Notes under the pieces: generated by a model
Seen by the model: the letters and a program-made list of their open reading frames with translations, nothing else
Database searches by the model: none
Told to the model about the DNA's origin: nothing
Shown: positions 42,027-51,187 of the stretch, piece after piece
Layout: the number at the start of each line of letters is the position of its first letter
Position numbering within the stretch: position 1 is the stretch's first letter
Made by a program: the position numbers and the translations under genes
NCBI RefSeq assembly: GCF_900091315.1
Contig: NZ_FLSP01000027.1
Coordinates: forward strand, 1-64,000
Source: Streptomyces sp. DI166
Lineage (GTDB): Bacteria > Actinomycetota > Actinomycetes > Streptomycetales > Streptomycetaceae
DNA: 64,000 nucleotides
Direction of reading: 5' to 3'

Positions 42027-43250
42027 ATGACCCGGACGAAGGAAGTCGGCGACGCCAGTACGGGGTCGGCGGGATCCGAGTTCACCTCGATCGAGATCTG
42101 CGCGGGGGCCGGCGGACAGGCCATCGGCCTGCACCAGGCGGGCTTCCGTCATCTGGCGCTCGTAGAGATCGATGAGCACGCGGTGAAAACACTGAAGCTC
42201 AACATTGAGGATCATGAGCTGTGGGCTTGGGAGAGGGACAACTGCGACATCCTTGCGGCTGACGTCAAGGAGTTCGACCCATACCGTGACGTCACCAAGA
42301 GCGGTCAGCTGCTGACGCCTCGCTCGCTGGATCTCTTGGCCGGTGGCGTGCCATGCCCCCCGTTCTCACACGCGGGCAAGCAACTGGGCAAGGATGACGA
42401 GCGAGACCTGTTCCCGCGCATGCTGGAGCTGGTCGAGGCCCTGGAGCCATGTGCGGTCATGATCGAGAACGTGCGCGGGATCATGGACCCCAAGTTCTCC
42501 GATTACCGTGACTGGATCAAGGCGCGGCTTGAGGGCGGTTCCTATCGCGGGGACGACGGTCAGCTGGCCTACGACGAGGGCCTCGGCTACACCGTGACCA
42601 GGTGGGATGTCCTGGAGGCCAGCGACTTCGGGGTACCGCAGCTCCGTCCACGCGCCATTCTCGTGGCGTTCCGCAACGACGTGATCAAGGATCTCAAGCA
42701 CGAGTGGCCCTCGGCCACGCATGAGGAGCCGGTCAGTGTGGCCGAAAGCCTTGAGGAGTCCATGCGCGAGCGCTTCCGGGAGTGCTGCCAGGGGGCTCTG
42801 GCGGGGCTGGGCCAAGAGAAGTTCGACCGCTGGTTTGAGCAGGCTCGCCTCCGCGACGCTGAACTCAAAGGCAAGGGCGGCGGCATCGCCCCGACGCTCG
42901 TCGGCGGGTCAAAGAAGCACGGCGGCGCGGACCTCGGACCCAGCCGAGCCAAGGCCGCTTGGAAGCTGCTGGGCATCTCTGGGATGGGCGTTGCCAACGA
43001 CATCGACACCTGCAAGGCAAAGGGCACCCAGGGGCGAGACCTCCTCGGCGACGACGGCCCCATGCTCACCGTGAAGCAGGCCGCCATCATCCAGGGGTTC
43101 CCGACAAACTGGGACTTCTCCGGGGGGAAGACCGCGCAGTACCGGCAGGTGGGTAACGCCTTCCCGCCGCCAGTCGCCTGTGCGGTCGGAAAGTCGATCA
43201 TCGAGGTCCTGAAGGCGGCGAGGGAGCGCGACAAGAAGAAGGCAGCTTGA
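42027..43250 (+). CDS. C5-cytosine DNA methyltransferase
   Basis: A 407-residue m5C methyltransferase. Motif I SIEICAGAGGQAIGL, motif IV GGVPCPPFSHAGK with the catalytic Cys, motif VI ENVRG, motif VIII QLRPRAIL, the target-recognition region (about 200-310), and motifs IX/X QAAIIQGFP and QVGNAFPPPVA. It protects host DNA against the linked NgoMIV-like enzyme, presumably at GCCGGC. AAGGAGGG precedes the ATG. A Vsr gene converges with it without a gap, the usual arrangement to repair T:G mismatches from m5C deamination. Confidence 0.95.
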   Translation: MTRTKEVGDASTGSAGSEFTSIEICAGAGGQAIGLHQAGFRHLALVEIDEHAVKTLKLNIEDHELWAWERDNCDILAADVKEFDPYRDVTKSGQLLTPRSLDLLAGGVPCPPFSHAGKQLGKDDERDLFPRMLELVEALEPCAVMIENVRGIMDPKFSDYRDWIKARLEGGSYRGDDGQLAYDEGLGYTVTRWDVLEASDFGVPQLRPRAILVAFRNDVIKDLKHEWPSATHEEPVSVAESLEESMRERFRECCQGALAGLGQEKFDRWFEQARLRDAELKGKGGGIAPTLVGGSKKHGGADLGPSRAKAAWKLLGISGMGVANDIDTCKAKGTQGRDLLGDDGPMLTVKQAAIIQGFPTNWDFSGGKTAQYRQVGNAFPPPVACAVGKSIIEVLKAARERDKKKAA

Positions 43251-43724
43251 TCAGCTCTCTGGCTTGCCTTTGCCAGTCATGGATCGCCGCAGCTTCACCT
43301 CGGCGGCGATCCGCTCGGCACAGACCCCCGACGGTTCGTGCTCCCAGAACCGAAGTACCGTCCAGCCCGCCGCTTCCAGGCGCTGATCCGTGTCCCGGTC
43401 GCGGGCTATGTTCCGGGCGACCTTGTCGGACCAATAGCCGGGGTTGGTCTTCGGGGGCACATAGTGATCCGGGCAGCCATGCCAGTAGCAGCCGTCGATG
43501 AAGACGGCCACCTTCGCCGGGCCGAAGACCATGTCAGCGGTCCGGCGAAGATCAGGCAGCGGGCGAGCGGCCACTCGGTAGCGCAGTCCCTGAGCGTGGA
43601 CGAGCCTGCGGATCATCCGCTCGGGGGTCGTGTCACGACTTCGGATGGCCTGCATGTTCCGGCGGCGAGCGGCCGACGAGGCCCACGAACCCTCAGGCGG
43701 GGTCCAGTTGTCAGACACGCCCAC
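43251..43724 (-). CDS. vsr: Very short patch repair endonuclease (Vsr)
   Basis: A 157-residue nickase that cuts beside T:G mismatches formed when 5-methylcytosine deaminates. Family features: RRRNMQAIRSRDTTPE, LRYRVAARPLPDLRRTADMVF, the catalytic VFIDGCYWHGCPDH (Asp and zinc ligands), and the motif GWTVLRFWEHE. Its partner methyltransferase gene ends 1 nt away in the opposite direction. This supports m5C as the modification of the system. Confidence 0.96.
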   Translation of the reverse strand: MGVSDNWTPPEGSWASSAARRRNMQAIRSRDTTPERMIRRLVHAQGLRYRVAARPLPDLRRTADMVFGPAKVAVFIDGCYWHGCPDHYVPPKTNPGYWSDKVARNIARDRDTDQRLEAAGWTVLRFWEHEPSGVCAERIAAEVKLRRSMTGKGKPES

Positions 43725-43940
43725 TCTCCTTGGGAGAGATCAGTAAGCTCTGATCTGCGCTGCGGATGTTCCATGGATGGCCCGGAGTTTAGCCAACACG
43801 GGTGTGCGGTGCGGGCCGCTGGCTGACATCCAGCGCAGGGGAGATGCCGAGGCCGGGTTGGACTTGAAGTGCAGGAACTCGTTCCCGTGCCCAACCTTAT
43901 TACCGGTCTCGTTTCGGGACGAGAAGGGAAGCAGTTCTGT

Positions 43941-44804
43941 ATGGCTGCGGTGCTTACTGAGGCCAGGAGTAATTTCCATCAGGGCCTTGTCGACAGGAAG
44001 ACGCTTTCCCTGTCGCCCGACGATGTGGCTTCGAATGCTGACAAGAGCCAGAGGACGAGCGTCAGTATCGCACTGAGCATCGCGCGTGCCCTGTCCGCTG
44101 AGTGCATCCCGAAGAAGCTCGACGGGCAGCGTGCTGGCAAGCAGTTCGAAGAGGCAGTAGAACAGTTCCTGAAGGACACCTTTCCGCTTCTCCAGTCCCT
44201 GCGGCCTGGACAATGGTCCATTGAAAACGTGGGCGGATCGCGGGCGGAATACCAGATCGCGCGGTACGAGCCGTACAGTCACCTGGCTGAGCTGGCCCGC
44301 GCGATTGAAGGTGACCGCAACCTGGCCTCGGTCCTGGGCAACTCATATGAGATTAGCCCTGATGTGCTGGTCCTCAGGAACCCGGAGCCAGACGAGGTCA
44401 TTAACCGCGACCAGGAACTGGTTGATGAAGACTCCGGTCAGCGTGCCATCATCCGGAAATCGAACCAAGAGCGCTCCATCGTGCATGCCATAGTCTCGTG
44501 CAAATGGACTCTTCGCAGCGACCGAGCCCAGAATGCGCGCTCCGAGGCACTGAATGTGATCCGGAACAGGAAGGGCCGGACTCCGCATATCGCGGTGGTC
44601 ACCGGTGAGCCCTCCCCGTCGCGGCTGGCGTCTTTGGCCCTTGGGACTGGTGACATCGATACCGTGTATCACTTTGCGCTGCCCGAACTGATTGACGCCG
44701 TTAATGCCACCGATAACGACGAGGCTGTGAGCATGCTCAGCACGCTTATCGATGGCAAGCGCCTGCGAGACATCAGCGATTTGCCGCTTGACCTGGCTAT
44801 CTAG
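43941..44804 (+). CDS. NgoMIV-family type II restriction endonuclease
   Basis: A 287-residue enzyme strikingly like NgoMIV (286 aa). Shared strings include SNADKS near the N terminus, VSCKWTLRSDRAQNARSEAL (the PD-(D/E)XK-like SCK core), the NRKGRTPHIAVVTGEPSPSR region, ALGTGDIDTVYHFAL, and GKRLRDISDLPLDLA at the end. NgoMIV cuts GCCGGC, so the same target is predicted. The ATG at 43941 aligns with the NgoMIV start; the GTG at 43869 would add 24 residues. GC content here is lower than in flanking genes, a sign of acquisition. It is convergent with the Z1 gene, 12 nt apart. Confidence 0.93.
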   Translation: MAAVLTEARSNFHQGLVDRKTLSLSPDDVASNADKSQRTSVSIALSIARALSAECIPKKLDGQRAGKQFEEAVEQFLKDTFPLLQSLRPGQWSIENVGGSRAEYQIARYEPYSHLAELARAIEGDRNLASVLGNSYEISPDVLVLRNPEPDEVINRDQELVDEDSGQRAIIRKSNQERSIVHAIVSCKWTLRSDRAQNARSEALNVIRNRKGRTPHIAVVTGEPSPSRLASLALGTGDIDTVYHFALPELIDAVNATDNDEAVSMLSTLIDGKRLRDISDLPLDLAI

Positions 44805-44816
44805 CGCATGAGCCGC

Positions 44817-47798
44817 TCAGGCCGGATCGACCGGGATCGTAGCGTCGTCGCGGTGCCGCGAGTCCTTGGCCCGGAACCGGACGAGCCTTCGGTCCGTGCT
44901 CGCCGCGGATGCTGGGGGAATGAGGGTGAAGGCCATCACGATCCTGGACGGGTCAGCCGCCCCGTTGCGGACGACTGCGGTCACGTCATCGTGCGCCTTG
45001 CCCTCGACCACCGGATAGAGCAGGACGACTCCCGTCGTGGGGCCCAAGGCGGACTTTCCGGGGGCGGAGGCGGCTTCGTCGATGAGTCGCTGGGCCGCCA
45101 GCCGGTGCTCGACGCCGGCAATGCGGCCGAAGACCGTCTTGCCGGCCTGCAAGCGCCGTCGGACCAGAGACAGCGGGACCGAGCCGAGGATGCCTGCCTC
45201 TACGCGAGCACCGGAGGTGAGGCGTGGAGAGATGAGCAGCCAGTTGTCGACCTTTGCCAGCGTTCCGTCGAGCTGGCGCAGATACGTGAGGTGTGGGTCG
45301 AAGTACTGTGGCCGCTCCCACTCAAGCTGGGACAGCACCTTGACGAGATCAGTGTGGCTGACGGTGCCGGTCAGGGCCTCGAACTTGCGGTCAAGGGCGC
45401 TGGAGGCGTCCGGGGGGTTGGTGAACAGCCTCGGCGTCGCGTCGAGGACGTCCAGCAGGGGGCGCCAACGCTCGGTGTTCCGCTTCAGTGCGGCGCGGTC
45501 CAGCGGGTATGAGGCAGGCTCGATGGGACGGCCCGGCGAACGGATCTCCACGAGCTCGGCGTTGAACATCTTGTTGCGAGCTGAGGGCTTGATCCACGGA
45601 AGGTGCTGTGCCACCAGAGGAGGCACGTCCCGGGGTGTGATCTGCGGTACGCCGTCCACCATCTCGGCATACCGGGCGAGCTGGTCCCGGAAGGTCTCCT
45701 CGTCCCGGCAGATACCTTCGTACGCTTCGTAGAGGTCCACCGACTTGTCCCGGCCGAACTGCTCCTCGCGGCCGATGTAGAGCCGCACGAGGTCCCGGTA
45801 GCCGGGCCGGAACCCGAACCAGCGCCCCATCTGCATGAGCGTGTCCGCCTGCTGCGTGGTCCGCCGGTAGTAGGTGACGGTGAGGCCCTCCACAGTGAAG
45901 CCCCGGGAGAGCTTCGTGCCGCCCACGAGGATCTTCCAGACGTGCGGGGTCCGGTCGAAGTCGAGGTCGAGCTGGTCGAAGTAGAGGTCGGTGTCCCCGT
46001 TCACGACGACTACCGGCTGGCCGCCCGAACCGATGCGCTGCCGCGAGGCGTTCACATACGGACGCAGTTCCTCGTACGAGGACGGCGTCGGCAGGTCGGA
46101 GGCGCGAGCCTCGCTCACCGGGGCGAAGTCCGATTCCCACAGGTCAGCGAGACGGGCGTGGCCCGCCGTGGAGCTGTAACCGGCCTGGTGCCACATGGAG
46201 TTGATACGCAGCGCCAGTTCGGCGTGATCGTCCTTCCGCACGGACTGATGCACCAGCATCGTGTGGTGACGGAAGGGGCCGTCGGGTACTCCGTGATCAG
46301 CGCGGTAGAGCTTCAGGGCGCCGGAGAGGACGAAAGAGTCCATGGCTTCTTGCAGGCGGTCACCCGTGGACTCGTAGATACCCCGGACATGGGCCTTCTC
46401 CTGCGAGTTGGCGTAAGTCCGTTCGTTGAGCGGGATCGCGGAGTCCAGGTCGTGGAAGTCCTGGGCGCCCATGTATCCGGAGGGACGGGGCAGGGAGATG
46501 AGGAAGTCGCTCGGGAAGATGTCCTGGTCGTCTCCGGGGTCGACGAAGACGTTGGCGAACGGCGTCGCCGTGTACCCGACGTACTGGGCGCGTGGCAGCA
46601 GGCCCAGGAGGTCGGATATCAGCTTGTTGATCGCGGTGCGGTCAGTGCTGCCGCGCTCCCACTTCTTCGGGTCCGAGGTGTTGATGGATGCCTGGTCGGA
46701 CTCGTCGTCAATGATCAGGGCCGGGAGTTCCCCGAGCAGCCCATGAATCTGCTTGAGGTCCTTCACCAGCTTCTGAAGTACCGACTTGTTCTTCTTCACC
46801 ACCAGGACCCGGGCGGCTGCGTGATGAAGGTTCGCCGGGTCGCAGAGCGGGAGCGTCGGCTCACGCTTCTCGAACTCCAGGGCCCGGATGCCCTGAGCCA
46901 GGCTCTTGTAGTCCTTGTCGCGGGTGGTCAGACGCTCAATGTCGAAGGCGCCCAGCACAGACGGCCGGCCTCCGTGCCGCACGAAATCGGGCCAGTCCTC
47001 GTCTCCGTCGCCGACGTAGTCGACACCCACCAGGGAGTCGAGGTCGTCGGGGTCCGCGCCGCGCAGGATGTTCTCCTGGCCGATCAGCTCCATGTCGATG
47101 CGGCGCTGTGTCTGGGCGCGCAGAAGATTGAGCGTTCCGCCGAGGACGATGACGAGGCGGTAGCCGGCGTCGATCGCCTTGGCGGTGACACCAGTGAAGT
47201 TGGCCGTCTTGCCGGACTGTACGTAACCGACGACCAGGCCCTTCGCCTGCCGGGCCTCGGCCTGCTCCGGATCGGCGAGCCGCTCGACGACCGCCCGGCT
47301 GGCCTCATCCAGGCTCGCGACCGCGGAATCCGACCAGCCCTTCGCGCGGAGCTTGCGCTCGTAGGCGGTCCAGTAGAAGGACCGGGCCGCCGCGCGCTCA
47401 GGCGTGTACCACGGGGTGAACTCCTTGGTGATGACCGTGGGGCCGGGCAGCTTCGCGACGGGTACGGCGTTGTCGAGCGCCTTGCGCAGATCGCTGCCGA
47501 ACCGGAGCCGCTCATAGATCGCGAGGCGGCGTTCGTCAGTGCGCGCAGGACTGTCCTGCGCCCACTTCGGGCCCTCCGCGAAATCCCAGGCAGTCAGATG
47601 TCGGCTCCACAAGGTGATCAGAGCCGGGTCCCCGCTGATGAGGGCCGCCCGGAAGTGCTCCTCGCTGAGGTCGGCGTCTGGGTAGTCCTCGTCCGCGGCC
47701 AGGGCAGCCCAGCGCGCGAAGTGCTTGGGAACACTGCCCATGCCAGCCAGTGCGGACGTGTGGATGTCCAGGAGCACATTGGCCGGGGTGTAGCTCAT
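44817..47798 (-). CDS. Z1-domain superfamily II helicase-like protein
   Basis: A 993-residue protein. An N-terminal region (about 1-200) is followed by a helicase core with the Walker A-like VGYVQSGKTANFTG, VLGGTLNLLRAQTQRR, the DEAD-like LIIDDESDQAS, SF2 motif III-like YVGYTATPFANVF and the Z1 region (KILVGGTKLSRGFTVEGLTVTYYRR, QMGRWFGFRPGY). Z1 proteins are known from restriction-modification islands together with GHKL ATPases. It may act on cut or foreign DNA after recognition. The ATPase gene lies 52 nt upstream, so they are likely one operon. Confidence 0.92.
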   Translation of the reverse strand: MSYTPANVLLDIHTSALAGMGSVPKHFARWAALAADEDYPDADLSEEHFRAALISGDPALITLWSRHLTAWDFAEGPKWAQDSPARTDERRLAIYERLRFGSDLRKALDNAVPVAKLPGPTVITKEFTPWYTPERAAARSFYWTAYERKLRAKGWSDSAVASLDEASRAVVERLADPEQAEARQAKGLVVGYVQSGKTANFTGVTAKAIDAGYRLVIVLGGTLNLLRAQTQRRIDMELIGQENILRGADPDDLDSLVGVDYVGDGDEDWPDFVRHGGRPSVLGAFDIERLTTRDKDYKSLAQGIRALEFEKREPTLPLCDPANLHHAAARVLVVKKNKSVLQKLVKDLKQIHGLLGELPALIIDDESDQASINTSDPKKWERGSTDRTAINKLISDLLGLLPRAQYVGYTATPFANVFVDPGDDQDIFPSDFLISLPRPSGYMGAQDFHDLDSAIPLNERTYANSQEKAHVRGIYESTGDRLQEAMDSFVLSGALKLYRADHGVPDGPFRHHTMLVHQSVRKDDHAELALRINSMWHQAGYSSTAGHARLADLWESDFAPVSEARASDLPTPSSYEELRPYVNASRQRIGSGGQPVVVVNGDTDLYFDQLDLDFDRTPHVWKILVGGTKLSRGFTVEGLTVTYYRRTTQQADTLMQMGRWFGFRPGYRDLVRLYIGREEQFGRDKSVDLYEAYEGICRDEETFRDQLARYAEMVDGVPQITPRDVPPLVAQHLPWIKPSARNKMFNAELVEIRSPGRPIEPASYPLDRAALKRNTERWRPLLDVLDATPRLFTNPPDASSALDRKFEALTGTVSHTDLVKVLSQLEWERPQYFDPHLTYLRQLDGTLAKVDNWLLISPRLTSGARVEAGILGSVPLSLVRRRLQAGKTVFGRIAGVEHRLAAQRLIDEAASAPGKSALGPTTGVVLLYPVVEGKAHDDVTAVVRNGAADPSRIVMAFTLIPPASAASTDRRLVRFRAKDSRHRDDATIPVDPA

Positions 47799-47850
47799 GC
47801 GAAATCCTCAATCACGGATCGTGAAGCCAGTTCCTGTTGCCCCGACTTGG

Positions 47851-49407
47851 TCAGGACCCTGCCTGGGCGCGACGTGCGCGGTGTGCCTCGGCGGAGGCGA
47901 GAAGGATGGTGTTCCAGTAGTCGACGCGGTCCTGTCGGCTGCGTTCCCAGCGCCCTAGGCCGAAGCAGTCCTCAAGGAGCAGGTAGAGCAGCGTCTTGGT
48001 GACGGGCGCGTCGTTGGCTCCACCGCGCCTGCCGTCGTTGAAGTCCTCCCGGAACTCCTTGTTCAGTACGACGCTGTTGTTCTCCCGGTCCAGCTCGAAG
48101 AACCGGTCGCGGGGAAGCGAGCCCCAGCTGAAGGAGATCGGCTCCTCGCCGGGCTTCTCGGGCAGCTCTTCCTTGATGACCCTCTTGACCTTGGGGTCCA
48201 GGCCCTTGCCAGGCGGGGTGACCGCCTTGCGGACGATTTCCGTGCGCTTGGAGCCGTCCCGGTACGCGTTCTCCGCGTCAGACAGGTACTGGTGGAAGGT
48301 GTGCCCGTCCGCGTCGACCGCCTTCTCGACGCCCAGCGTGAAGGCCGGCGTGACGGTGACGTTCTCCTTCTTGACGTCGAGGCTCAGCACACTGTTCTCC
48401 TGAGCCGGGAGGTCCACCGCCACCCGGGCCAGGACCAGGTGTCCCTCGGGGTTACGCAGACCGTTCCAGCCTCCCGCCTGGACCAGGCGGTTATGACGGT
48501 AGAAGTAGAAGCCCTGCCGGTCCGCCAGGGAACCGATCTGACGGAAGCCGGCCTGCTTGGACTTGGCGGGCCAGATGTGGGCCGTGAGCCGCATCTCGCC
48601 AAGCCCCTCGACCGGCGCCGTGAAGACTTTCGGATACCCCTTCTTGCCGGGGACCTTGTATCCGAAGGGGTCCAGGGCTTCCACAGCGATGTGGTCTACC
48701 TCCTCGCCGATGCCGCCCTCGCCGCCACTGCTTATGTCCCACACGGCGATGTCCAGCTTCAGTCCCTGCTGGAGGAAACGGTGCAGGTAGAGGCCCAGGT
48801 GGGTCTCCAGGCGGGAGATCGCCTTGGACAGGTAGTGATCGCTCTGGCCCCGGGTGACCGTCTCGAAGGCGCGTACGCCGTCCCACCGGACGATCGTGCC
48901 CTGCCACTCGATGACTCCGTCGTACCGGTCGACGAGGTCCTGGGCGTAGCGCGCGTCGACCGTGTCACAGCGGAAACCGTCCGCGATGCCCTCCGCCGTC
49001 AGGCGGCGGCCCGCGGCACGGCTGCGCTTGGTGCGGCTGACGACAGTGAGGGAAGAGGCGTGCGAGAGCGACGCTGCTTTGAGGCCGGTGCCGTACATGC
49101 CAAGGGCACTGTCGTCGTACTCCCGGCGCCGTCCCACGGTCATCGCCGCATCAAGGCCGGCATCGTCCATGCCCCGGCCGTTGTCGATGATCAGGAGCGT
49201 GAGGATCCGCTCCGAATCCCGCAGGAAGTGCACAACGATCTTGTCGGCGCCCGCGTCGATGGAGTTGTCGATCAAGTCGGCGACGGCGACCTCGAACCCG
49301 TAGCCCTGGTTGGTCAGGGCCCTTCCGTAGCCGGCGTCTGGTGGAAGATGCGTGCTTCCGGTCGTGGGTACGTCGTACTGCCAGACGGAGCCGGGCTGGT
49401 AGGGCAT
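47851..49407 (-). CDS. GHKL ATPase (MutL/MORC-like) of the restriction-modification island
   Basis: A 518-residue protein. The N-terminal GHKL (Hsp90/MutL) ATPase fold is plain: N box AVADLIDNSIDAGADKIVV, G1 IIDNGRGMDD, G2 ALGMYGTGLKAASLSHA. A MutL-like transducer domain follows (about 230-350) and a helical C terminus with SFSWGSLPRDRFFELD. Comparative genomics has linked such ATPases with Z1 proteins, Vsr and methyltransferases, exactly the set found here. It probably works with Z1 as an ATP-driven clamp and motor on DNA. GAGGA 6 nt upstream supports ATG 49407 over GTG 49425. Confidence 0.92.
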   Translation of the reverse strand: MPYQPGSVWQYDVPTTGSTHLPPDAGYGRALTNQGYGFEVAVADLIDNSIDAGADKIVVHFLRDSERILTLLIIDNGRGMDDAGLDAAMTVGRRREYDDSALGMYGTGLKAASLSHASSLTVVSRTKRSRAAGRRLTAEGIADGFRCDTVDARYAQDLVDRYDGVIEWQGTIVRWDGVRAFETVTRGQSDHYLSKAISRLETHLGLYLHRFLQQGLKLDIAVWDISSGGEGGIGEEVDHIAVEALDPFGYKVPGKKGYPKVFTAPVEGLGEMRLTAHIWPAKSKQAGFRQIGSLADRQGFYFYRHNRLVQAGGWNGLRNPEGHLVLARVAVDLPAQENSVLSLDVKKENVTVTPAFTLGVEKAVDADGHTFHQYLSDAENAYRDGSKRTEIVRKAVTPPGKGLDPKVKRVIKEELPEKPGEEPISFSWGSLPRDRFFELDRENNSVVLNKEFREDFNDGRRGGANDAPVTKTLLYLLLEDCFGLGRWERSRQDRVDYWNTILLASAEAHRARRAQAGS

Positions 49408-49613
49408 CACATTCCTCAAATGCACAGCTCAGGGTGCCAACGCGCAGTGGCAGCCCATCAGGTCAAACGGGTGAATGTGACCGTACTGCAAAGGTTGGAC
49501 ATACGGGAGCGCGGATTGTGAAGTGGGTTGATTATTCCCTTATTTACCAGCTCTGATCGGGTGTACCGCAGCGTCAGCGAGCGGCCACCCTGTCCTGCTG
49601 CTTACATGGACCC

Positions 49614-50072
49614 ATGACCACCAATTCCGTCACCGCAGAGCGTCGTATCGCCGCAGCTCAGGGCGTTGTGTGGGAGGTCGTGACCGATCTGCGGGGGATG
49701 GAGCGGACGCTGAGTGGGGTGTCGAAGGTCGAGGTGTTGGCCGGGGAACAGTTCGGGGTGGGGAGCCGGTGGCGGGAGACTCGGCGGATGTTCGGGAAGG
49801 ACGCCACCGAGGAGATGTGGGTGACCGAGTGCGAGGCGCCCGAGCGGTATGTCGTGGAGGCCGAGTCGCACGGGACTCACTACGTCTCCGAGTGGGTCCT
49901 GCGTGCGGACGGGCCGATCACGACTACCGTCCGCATGACCTTCTCGGGGACTCCTACGGGCGGGGCCGCGGGGTTCCTGGCCAAGGTGATGGGGCGGCTG
50001 GGGGCGGGCGCGGTCAGGAAGGCCATCGCCAAGGATCTGGAGGACGTGGCCGCTGCCGCCGAGGGAAGGTGA
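49614..50072 (+). CDS. SRPBCC (polyketide cyclase/START-like) family protein
   Basis: A 152-residue protein starting SVTAERRIAAAQGVVWEVVTDL and containing GVGSRWRETRRMFG, WVTECEAPERYVVEAES and the long C-terminal helix AVRKAIAKDLEDVAAAAE. This is the helix-grip fold that binds hydrophobic ligands. The specific ligand is unknown. It lies at the right border of the defence island, where ordinary chromosome resumes. Confidence 0.9.
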   Translation: MTTNSVTAERRIAAAQGVVWEVVTDLRGMERTLSGVSKVEVLAGEQFGVGSRWRETRRMFGKDATEEMWVTECEAPERYVVEAESHGTHYVSEWVLRADGPITTTVRMTFSGTPTGGAAGFLAKVMGRLGAGAVRKAIAKDLEDVAAAAEGR

Positions 50073-50088
50073 CTTCCCGTAGCCCCTG

Positions 50089-51120
50089 CTACTCCGACCC
50101 GTGGCAGTCCCCGTACGTCCCGCCCGAGCCGCACCAGCACGCCGACCCCCGCTGCGGCGGCCACTGCACCGCTCGGCCCCTCGCCGCCAGCGTCGTCGCG
50201 TACTGGGGGAGGAGGGACACCTCGCCGGGGGACGCGGCCTCCGACGCCGCGAAGGCCTCGTAGGAGGGGACCGTGCCGGTCACGATGCCCAGGTTCGGGG
50301 TGCCGGAGGCGGCCAGTTCGCGGAGGGAGGACTCTATGGTCGCCAGGTGTGCCTCGTGGGAGGGGTACTCCGCCGACAGGGACGGGTACGCCTCCAGGAG
50401 TTCGGTCAGTTCCGCCTCCGGCCAGTGCAGGACCGCCACCGGGAACGGGCGGGACAGGGCCTCCCGGTACGCGCCCAGTTCCGCGCGCAGGCGGCTGATC
50501 TCCGCCTCCAGTTCCGCCGGGTTGTTCGAGCCCAGGGACCACACGCGCTTCGGGTCGTGGAGTTCGTCCAGGGAGACGTGCGAGGACGGGGGCGCCTGGG
50601 AGAGGTGCACCGTGTCCGCCAGGGTGTCCCAGTCGTCGTGCGGCGCGCCCAGCATGCGGCGCACCCGGTGGCGGCCGTAGAGGAGGGGGTGGGTCGCGTA
50701 CGGCGGTTCCGGTACGTCGGTCAGCAGCAGCCGTACCCCCTGCGTGAACGTCTCGTGCGCCGTCTCCAGCTCGTCGTGGGACTCCAGGGCCTCCGCCACG
50801 ATCACCCAGGGCGCCGGGTCCCGGGGGGCCGCCGCCCGGACTCCGTCGATGATCGCGCGGGCCTCCGCCTCGTGGCCGTACTCCCACAGGTTCGACGCCT
50901 TCAGGGCGCGTACCAGGTGCGGGTTGTCCAGGGAGGAGACGGAGGACAGCAGGCGGTCGTAGAGCGTGCTCGCGGCGGGGCGGTCGCCGGCGAGTTCCAG
51001 GTGGGCCGCCGCCTGGAGGAGCAGGGCCTCGGCGTCCTCGGGATACAGGCCGGCGGTCCGCTCCAGGCGTGCCGCTTCGGCGGTGTGGTCGACGTTCTCG
51101 GCAGGCGTGTCGGGGCGCAT
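50089..51120 (-). CDS. SEC-C motif protein with TPR-like N-terminal region
   Basis: A 343-residue soluble protein. Residues 10-130 look like tetratricopeptide-type helices (ARLERTAGLYPEDAEALLLQAAAHLELAGD). A middle region with coiled-coil character (LEAEISRLRAELGAYREAL) follows, and the last ~25 residues form a SEC-C zinc motif, CWCGSGGTYGDCHG, as in the end of SecA. The function is unknown. The start at 51120 is a reasonable choice; the frame also allows a GTG three codons earlier. Confidence 0.85.
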   Translation of the reverse strand: MRPDTPAENVDHTAEAARLERTAGLYPEDAEALLLQAAAHLELAGDRPAASTLYDRLLSSVSSLDNPHLVRALKASNLWEYGHEAEARAIIDGVRAAAPRDPAPWVIVAEALESHDELETAHETFTQGVRLLLTDVPEPPYATHPLLYGRHRVRRMLGAPHDDWDTLADTVHLSQAPPSSHVSLDELHDPKRVWSLGSNNPAELEAEISRLRAELGAYREALSRPFPVAVLHWPEAELTELLEAYPSLSAEYPSHEAHLATIESSLRELAASGTPNLGIVTGTVPSYEAFAASEAASPGEVSLLPQYATTLAARGRAVQWPPQRGSACWCGSGGTYGDCHGSE

Positions 51121-51187
51121 GAGGGACACCGTACTGCGGGGGCCCGGCGAGCGTGAGGTATGCGCAGGCCAGGCCGCCCGCAGGAGA

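Noticed and set aside
42027..44804. Checking whether GCCGGC is depleted to support the predicted restriction target
   Set aside because: GCCGGC is frequent in this window, so avoidance gives no support; the prediction rests on NgoMIV similarity alone.
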